From: Altererythrobacter sp. CAU 1644
GTDB taxonomy: Bacteria; Pseudomonadota; Alphaproteobacteria; Sphingomonadales; Sphingomonadaceae
Length of the DNA: 64,000 bases
Direction: 5' to 3'
NCBI RefSeq assembly: GCF_029623755.1
Contig: NZ_CP121106.1
Location: forward strand, 1,003,001 to 1,067,000
The position numbers and the translations under genes are program-made. Positions 61,357-64,000 of the stretch are shown in pieces. The notes under the pieces are model-generated. The model made no database searches and was not told where the DNA came from. It saw only the letters and a program-made list of their open reading frames with translations. Position 1 is the stretch's first letter; every line of letters starts with the position of its first letter.

Positions 61357-61371
61357 TTGTGCATTGCACAA
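61357..61371. promoter_or_regulatory. TTGTGCA-T-TGCACAA palindrome before phaZ
   Basis: Perfect 7-base arms around one T, about 80 bases before the phaZ start. It is flanked upstream by TTTTGCGCA. TGC/GCA-rich sites are the known targets of PhaR-type regulators of PHA genes in some alphaproteobacteria (family knowledge). Divergent ABC exporter gene starts at 61273. Confidence 0.45.
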
Positions 61372-61450
61372 TGACCGTCAACGCGTCAGTCTCCCTCGTT
61401 CAAGCGCACGGAAGAGGCGCGCGCATACGACGTCGCAACAGGGGAATGTC

Positions 61451-62686
61451 TTGCTTTATCACGCATACGAACTGCAGCGCAGTTGGTTGAACGGCGCCAG
61501 CGCCTGGGCCTCGATCAGTGCCGAACTGATGACCAATCCGGCCAATCCGATGGCTTATCTCGGCCTTGGTCCGATGGCAGCCAGCGCGCTCGAAGTGTTT
61601 GCCCATGCGACGGCGACCTATGGCAAGCCGGCTTTCGGCATCGAGTTCGTCGAGATCGAGGGCAAGAGATATCCGGTTGAAGAGGCGACGGTGGTCAACC
61701 GCCCGTTCGGCGACCTCAAGCGCTTCCACCGCGAGGGGCTGCCCGAAAACGCGCCCAAGCTTCTGATCGTCGCCCCGATGAGCGGGCATTACGCCACGCT
61801 GCTGCGCGGGACGGTCGAAAAGATGGTGGAGACGAACGAGGTCTACATCACCGATTGGGCCGACGCGAAGACCGTGCCCTTGCACGAGGGGAGTTTCGAC
61901 CTCGACGACTACATCGATTACCTGATCGAGTTCCTCCAGTTCATCCATGCCGGCGGCGGCGGCAAGCGCCCGCACATGATGGCGGTGTGCCAGCCTTCGG
62001 TTCCGGCTTTCGCCGCAACCGCATTGATGAACCTGCATGACGATCCCGCCGCTCCCGCGACCCTCACCATGATGGGCGGCCCGATCGATACGCGCGAAAG
62101 CCCGACTTCGGTCAACGACCTCGCCATGGAACGCCCGATCGAATGGTTCCGCCAGACGGTGATCGCAACCGTGCCGATGAACCATCGCGGCGCCGGGCGG
62201 CGCGTCTACCCGGGCTTCCTGCAACTCGCCGGTTTCATGAGCATGAACCTCGGCAGCCACATGATGAGCCATTACGAGATGTTCAAGCATCTGACCGTGG
62301 GCGATGGCGACAGCGCGCAGGCGCACAAGGATTTCTACGACGAGTACCGCAGCGTCTGCGACATGACCGCGGAATTCTACCTCCAGACGGTCGAGGAGGT
62401 CTTCCAGAAGCACTCGATCCCCAATGGCGAGTTCCGCCACAAGGGCGAGATCGTCGATCTCGGGGCTATTACCGAGACTGCCCTGCTGGCCGTCGAAGGC
62501 GAGCGCGATGATATCTCGGGGCTCGGCCAGACCAAGGCCGCGCTCGATCTCGCTACCGGCCTCTCAAAGAAGAAAAAGCGGTATTACATGGCCGAGGGTG
62601 CTGGGCACTACGGCATCTTCAACGGCAGCCGCTGGCGCACCAAGGTCGCCCCGGTGGTCGAGGAATTCATCGCCAAGCACGGTTGA
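61451..62686 (+). CDS. phaZ: Intracellular polyhydroxyalkanoate depolymerase
   Basis: About 411 residues of the intracellular PHB depolymerase type. N-terminal YHAYELQRSWLNGASAWA, the catalytic cysteine in the motif MAVCQPSVPAFAATALM, and GAGHYGIFNGSRWR at the C-terminus with the histidine. It breaks down stored PHB granules. The TTG at 61451 is chosen because GGGGA lies 5 bases upstream and the family begins at this tyrosine region; earlier in-frame codons have no support. Confidence 0.94.
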   Translation: MLYHAYELQRSWLNGASAWASISAELMTNPANPMAYLGLGPMAASALEVFAHATATYGKPAFGIEFVEIEGKRYPVEEATVVNRPFGDLKRFHREGLPENAPKLLIVAPMSGHYATLLRGTVEKMVETNEVYITDWADAKTVPLHEGSFDLDDYIDYLIEFLQFIHAGGGGKRPHMMAVCQPSVPAFAATALMNLHDDPAAPATLTMMGGPIDTRESPTSVNDLAMERPIEWFRQTVIATVPMNHRGAGRRVYPGFLQLAGFMSMNLGSHMMSHYEMFKHLTVGDGDSAQAHKDFYDEYRSVCDMTAEFYLQTVEEVFQKHSIPNGEFRHKGEIVDLGAITETALLAVEGERDDISGLGQTKAALDLATGLSKKKKRYYMAEGAGHYGIFNGSRWRTKVAPVVEEFIAKHG

Positions 62687-62784
62687 TCGGCGGACGGCCG
62701 TTCACAAACATTGAGCGCAAGTTCCGGGACGCATCGCGATGCGCCTCTTTATACCCTTTGCCGGTAGCGGAAGGGCAAGCGAGC

Positions 62785-63702
62785 ATGATCGATATCCGGA
62801 TGACCAAGGCGCAATGGGCGATGCTGGTGCTCCTCTCGATGCTCTGGGGAGGCTCGTTTTTCTTCGTCGAAGCGATCCTGGTTGATCTTCCTCCATTGAC
62901 GCTTGTGCTGGGCAGGGTCACGATCGCCGCAACCTGCCTATGGGTGTTTCTCCTAGTGACCCGGCGCCCGCTCGCCCTGCAACCGAGAATCTGGCTGGCA
63001 TTCGCAATCATGGGCCTGCTCAACAACCTCATCCCGTTCAGCCTGATCGCCTGGGGTCAGACCGAGATCTCTTCCGGGTTGGCTTCAATCCTCAACGCGA
63101 CGACACCGCTGTTCGCGGTCCTTGTCGCTGCGCTCTGGTTACCGGATGAACGTCCCGGCCCTGCCAAGATCACAGGCGTGGCGATCGGTTTCGTCGGCGT
63201 AGTAGTTCTGATCGGCAGCGACGCTCTCGGCGGATTGGGTGCGAGCACCATGGCGCAGGCAGCAATCCTGCTTGCCGCGATTTCCTATGCTTTCGCGGGG
63301 GCATTCGGCCGGCGGTTTCGCGACTACGGAGTCGACCCGGTGATGGTCGCCGCAGGACAACTCTCTGCGTCGGCGGTCTTCCTCGCTCCGGTCGCCATCC
63401 TGATCGACCGTCCCGGCCAGATGGCGATGCCCGGGATCGCAGCCATGCTGGCGTTGCTCGGACTGGCGCTGTTCTCGACCGCGCTCGCCTACGTCCTCTA
63501 TTTCCGGCTGCTGGCGCAAGCAGGCGCGACCAACCTCCTGCTCGTCACATTCCTCATTCCGGTTTCGGCGATCGCACTCGGCACCACCTTTCTTGCAGAG
63601 CAGCTATCCCCCAACGAGATCACCGGCATGGCAATCATTGCGCTGGGACTGGTCGTACTGGATGGCCGCGCGTGGGAGGCGACCAAGCGGGGGACGGCTT
63701 AG
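62785..63702 (+). CDS. EamA-family (DMT) transporter
   Basis: A 305-residue drug/metabolite transporter with about ten membrane helices in two EamA halves (MLVLLSMLWGGSFFFVEAIL first, AILLAAISYAFAGAFGRRF second). The substrate is unknown. ATG 62785 is preceded by GAAGGG; ATG 62800 is possible too. It follows phaZ by about 98 bases, with no clear terminator. Confidence 0.92.
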   Translation: MIDIRMTKAQWAMLVLLSMLWGGSFFFVEAILVDLPPLTLVLGRVTIAATCLWVFLLVTRRPLALQPRIWLAFAIMGLLNNLIPFSLIAWGQTEISSGLASILNATTPLFAVLVAALWLPDERPGPAKITGVAIGFVGVVVLIGSDALGGLGASTMAQAAILLAAISYAFAGAFGRRFRDYGVDPVMVAAGQLSASAVFLAPVAILIDRPGQMAMPGIAAMLALLGLALFSTALAYVLYFRLLAQAGATNLLLVTFLIPVSAIALGTTFLAEQLSPNEITGMAIIALGLVVLDGRAWEATKRGTA

Positions 63703-63732
63703 CCCTCTATCCGGCAAAAAACAGAAAGGCGG

Positions 63733-64000
63733 CTACGATGCTGGCGGCGGTTCCTTGGGTCGCGGATTGAAGAAGCCGCGGATCAAGCGCCGCAAAGCAA
63801 GAATGAGCCAGATGGTCAGACCCAGCAGGACCAGTGCGATACCGGCCGCGATGTAGGGATATTCGTAGGCCGCCCAGAGTAGGCCCACGGTCGCGACATC
63901 CTCGGCCGTCGAAACCGCGATATTGCTGACCGGTTCAGGGCTGGCATTGACCGCAGCGCGTGTCCCCGCCTTGCCCGCATGCGCGGCGAGGCTTGCCCCG
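63733..64000 (-). CDS. DUF4126-type membrane protein, N-terminal part beyond window
   Basis: The last 88 residues are seen. They read GASLAAHAGKAGTRAAVNAS, then PEPVSNIAVSTAEDVATVGL, and a final membrane helix (YIAAGIALVLLGLTIWLILAL) with a basic tail (RRLIRGFFNPRP). The A-x-K-A-x-x-R-A-A-V-N-x-S-P-E-P-x-S-N pattern matches the DUF4126 family of membrane proteins of unknown function. It is convergent with the EamA gene; the stop is at 63735-63733. Confidence 0.8.
   Translation of the reverse strand, partial: GASLAAHAGKAGTRAAVNASPEPVSNIAVSTAEDVATVGLLWAAYEYPYIAAGIALVLLGLTIWLILALRRLIRGFFNPRPKEPPPAS

Noticed and set aside
1..64000. Search for tRNA, rRNA, CRISPR arrays, transposases, integrases and phage genes
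   Set aside because: None seen. No tRNA T-arm and acceptor pairing, no repeat-spacer pattern and no DDE or tyrosine-recombinase protein could be recognised by eye.

Overview
The window looks like a stretch of chromosome from a high-GC alphaproteobacterium of the order Sphingomonadales, most likely family Erythrobacteraceae (inference). Support comes from the protein set: a sphingomonad-type TonB-dependent receptor, an HWE-family sensor kinase with GAF and PAS domains, many acyl-CoA dehydrogenases, LAAC-type small lipoproteins, a fused PabB-PabC protein, a lone GTP cyclohydrolase II with a long N-terminal extension, intracellular PHA depolymerase and a general-stress-type promoter in front of a GlsB/YmgE-like gene. 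No rRNA or tRNA gene, CRISPR array, transposase, integrase or phage gene was seen.

Layout. 1-2.0 kb: leucine-degradation operon (ivd, mccB, cut by the window edge). 2.1-9.2 kb: HWE sensor kinase, small lipoprotein, a two-gene ABC importer whose permease and binding protein are fused, then lgt and a MidA-type methyltransferase with a very long disordered extension. 9.4-17.6 kb: acyl-CoA ligase, glnD, TonB receptor, YggS-like PLP protein and a ThiE-like protein. 17.7-23.3 kb: ftsK followed by an accessory patch of lower GC. The patch holds a second, degenerate copy of the ftsK 3' end, a small membrane protein, rsgA with a VOC gene, an array of GGTCAC repeats and a REP-like palindrome. 23.3-31.1 kb: two acyl-CoA dehydrogenases, a membrane-anchored FAH-family protein, a diguanylate cyclase, an Old Yellow Enzyme homologue, a thioesterase and a HAD phosphatase. 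31.1-35.7 kb: exported oligopeptidase, divergent aminopeptidase P and a VOC gene. 35.9-39.9 kb: EF-hand protein with an OmpR-type two-component pair, and a long GST. 39.9-45.8 kb: HerA-like ATPase, pabBC, RluA-type pseudouridine synthase, arfB, rpmG, lolA and a candidate structured RNA ending in a strong terminator. 45.8-51.5 kb: lipoprotein alkaline phosphatase, xthA, ribA, GNAT, a beta-helix protein and two small lipoproteins. 51.6-57.9 kb: a four-gene acyl-CoA operon (dehydrogenase, CoA-transferase, thiolase, MaoC-type hydratase), ppk2 and phhA. 57.9-64 kb: small acidic lipoprotein, GlsB-like protein, uppP, MsbA-type ABC exporter, phaZ, EamA transporter and a partial DUF4126 protein.

The genes are mainly housekeeping and catabolic: acyl-CoA and amino-acid breakdown (leucine, phenylalanine, branched or unusual acyl-CoAs), carbon and phosphate storage (phaZ, ppk2, alkaline phosphatase), lipoprotein biogenesis (lgt, lolA) and envelope functions (uppP, the MsbA-like exporter, TonB receptor).

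No clear new defence or mobile system is present. The most interesting signals are the scar at the ftsK 3' end, the regularly spaced GGTCAC array, the structured RNA candidate after lolA, the disordered extension on the MidA-like protein, apparent CTG starts (two of them in CTGA overlaps), and four convergent gene pairs whose stop codons share a CTAG.
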